DNA of 6,439 nucleotides, taken from NCBI GenBank assembly GCA_029778965.1, contig JAKPBL010000458.1, forward strand, positions 1 to 6,439, read 5' to 3'. The position numbers and the translations under genes were made by a program. How positions within the stretch are numbered: position 1 is the stretch's first letter; every line of letters starts with the position of its first letter. This document shows, piece by piece, positions 5,607 through 6,439 of this stretch. The notes beneath the pieces were generated by a model. That model was not told the DNA's origin. It saw only the letters and a program-made list of their open reading frames with translations, and did not search any database. Source of the stretch: Bacteroidota bacterium (GTDB lineage: Bacteria > Bacteroidota > Bacteroidia > Chitinophagales > Chitinophagaceae).

Positions 5607-6439
5607 CTATGATTTCAACAGGTAATGCTGCAACCCTTCCATAACGCCGGCCGCCAATTCCTTTTTGGCAAAATAGACCGACCTGCTTTTTTTCAGCGGC
5701 TCAAGCTCCTTGCTGTAATTGGCTACCACTATGCCCTTCATTTTGCCCGTGAGCATGTCTTTGTCGTTGCCGCTGTTACCGGCCGTGAGCATATTCTCCA
5801 GCGGCATCTTCCATTTATGGCTGAGGTAACGCAGGGCATTGCCTTTACTTGCCCGGAAAGGGAGGAAATCCAGGTATCGGTTTTCCGTCAGCAACAGCTT
5901 TGCGCGCAGTTTGCGATCGTCGAGAAACTTGTACAGGTCAGCCAGTTGGTCATCTGTAAATCCGTTGTCTACGTAATAGCTGAGTTTAAACCGCCACTGT
6001 GCGTCCTTTTCCTGCAAGCGGATGCCCGGGAACCGCTGGAGCGCCTCTTCCAGGTCGGCCCGTCTCCATTGGTAGTCGATGTGCTTTCCCCAACCGTTAT
6101 CAGGAATCATTTTATCTGTATAGTATATCTCCGATCCCGCAGAACAGATCATAATATCGGGTGAAGGCAGGTTATATTGCGCAAACGCCAATGCAGTCAG
6201 TTCTTTGTTGCGGCCGCTGGCCACTCCGAATGCAATATCGTCGCCCTTCGCGGCAAGCCAGTCTGTAAGCGCATCGAGCCCGGGGCTGCTGTTCCCCTCC
6301 ATCAGTGTACCATCCAGGTCGCTTATAAAAAAATGGCTGGCGCGGGTGAGTTTCTTTCCATACGCCGACTTTCCAGGAAAAACCGTACCCGACGCCGGTT
6401 TGCGGCCAGCCAGCTCCTGCAGCACTTCTACATACCTGG
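5607..6439 (-). CDS. C-terminal sucrose-phosphatase-like (HAD-IIB) domain of a probable fused sucrose-phosphate synthase (5' end beyond the window)
   Basis: The frame ends at a TAG (5609-5607) and stays open to the right edge; the residues before the only candidate start (GTG at 6425) read YVEVLQELAGRK. That resembles the helix closing the glycosyltransferase half of bacterial sucrose-phosphate synthases, so I treat the gene as 5'-truncated, not GTG-started. Counting from that GTG, HAD motif I is D36-L-D38-G-T-L, motif II is S70 (GVASGR), motif III is K194 (ASKGNALRYL), and motif IV is GNSGNDKDML at 216-225. The layout matches the bacterial sucrose-phosphatase-like domain placed after the synthase domain (the TIGR02471 type). 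The complete protein would make sucrose-6-phosphate from UDP-glucose and fructose-6-phosphate, and perhaps dephosphorylate it. Motif IV has Asn217 where Asp is usual, so phosphatase activity is uncertain. A free-standing sucrose-phosphatase or another HAD-IIB phosphatase (mannosyl- or glucosyl-phosphoglycerate type) is the alternative. Confidence 0.8.
   Translation of the reverse strand, partial: RYVEVLQELAGRKPASGTVFPGKSAYGKKLTRASHFFISDLDGTLMEGNSSPGLDALTDWLAAKGDDIAFGVASGRNKELTALAFAQYNLPSPDIMICSAGSEIYYTDKMIPDNGWGKHIDYQWRRADLEEALQRFPGIRLQEKDAQWRFKLSYYVDNGFTDDQLADLYKFLDDRKLRAKLLLTENRYLDFLPFRASKGNALRYLSHKWKMPLENMLTAGNSGNDKDMLTGKMKGIVVANYSKELEPLKKSRSVYFAKKELAAGVMEGLQHYLLKS

Overview
The window looks like ordinary chromosome of a Bacteroidota bacterium, plausibly a moderately GC-rich member of the Chitinophagaceae (the family is an inference). 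The signs are: a CBM9-like/DUF5916 protein, which is largely a Bacteroidota family; two signal peptides whose predicted cleavage leaves Gln at +1 (the Bacteroidetes 'Q-rule'); no Shine-Dalgarno sequences before the starts; a perfect TAnnTTTG-type promoter element; and a ribonucleotide reductase of the Flavobacterium johnsoniae type. There are no rRNA or tRNA genes, insertion sequences, CRISPR arrays or phage genes.

Layout. Positions 1-695 (minus) hold the first 231 codons of an exported CBM9-like/DUF5916 protein that runs off the left edge. Positions 779-2407 (minus) encode a complete exported type I sulfatase with an intact formylglycine motif. It lies 83 bp upstream of the DUF5916 gene in the same direction, so the two may be co-transcribed. 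A divergent intergenic region at 2408-2784 carries a promoter for the sulfatase, a 14-bp palindrome behind it, and the upstream region of the next operon. Positions 2785-3759 and 3780-5495 (plus) form an nrdB-nrdA operon, 20 bp apart. A stem-loop terminator at 5539-5576 separates it from a convergent gene at 5607-6439 (minus). That gene is the C-terminal part of what appears to be a fused sucrose-phosphate synthase: the visible piece is its HAD-IIB sucrose-phosphatase-like domain, entered in frame from beyond the right edge.

How the genes relate. NrdB and NrdA are the two subunits of one aerobic class I ribonucleotide reductase making dNTP precursors. In NrdB every diagnostic residue (E67, K71, E97, H100, Y104, E160, E195, H198) falls at the number I recall for the dimanganese, superoxide-activated class Id enzyme of F. 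johnsoniae. Neither subunit has an ATP-cone. The sulfatase and DUF5916 protein are exported and probably act on sulfated or carbohydrate material outside the cytoplasm; their substrates cannot be read from the sequence. The sucrose-phosphate gene belongs to central carbon or compatible-solute metabolism and is not obviously linked to its neighbours.

I do not see a new multi-gene system. The points most worth a second look are the class Id assignment, a possible missing interface tyrosine in the NrdB tail, the GNSGND variant of HAD motif IV, and the palindrome behind the sulfatase promoter.
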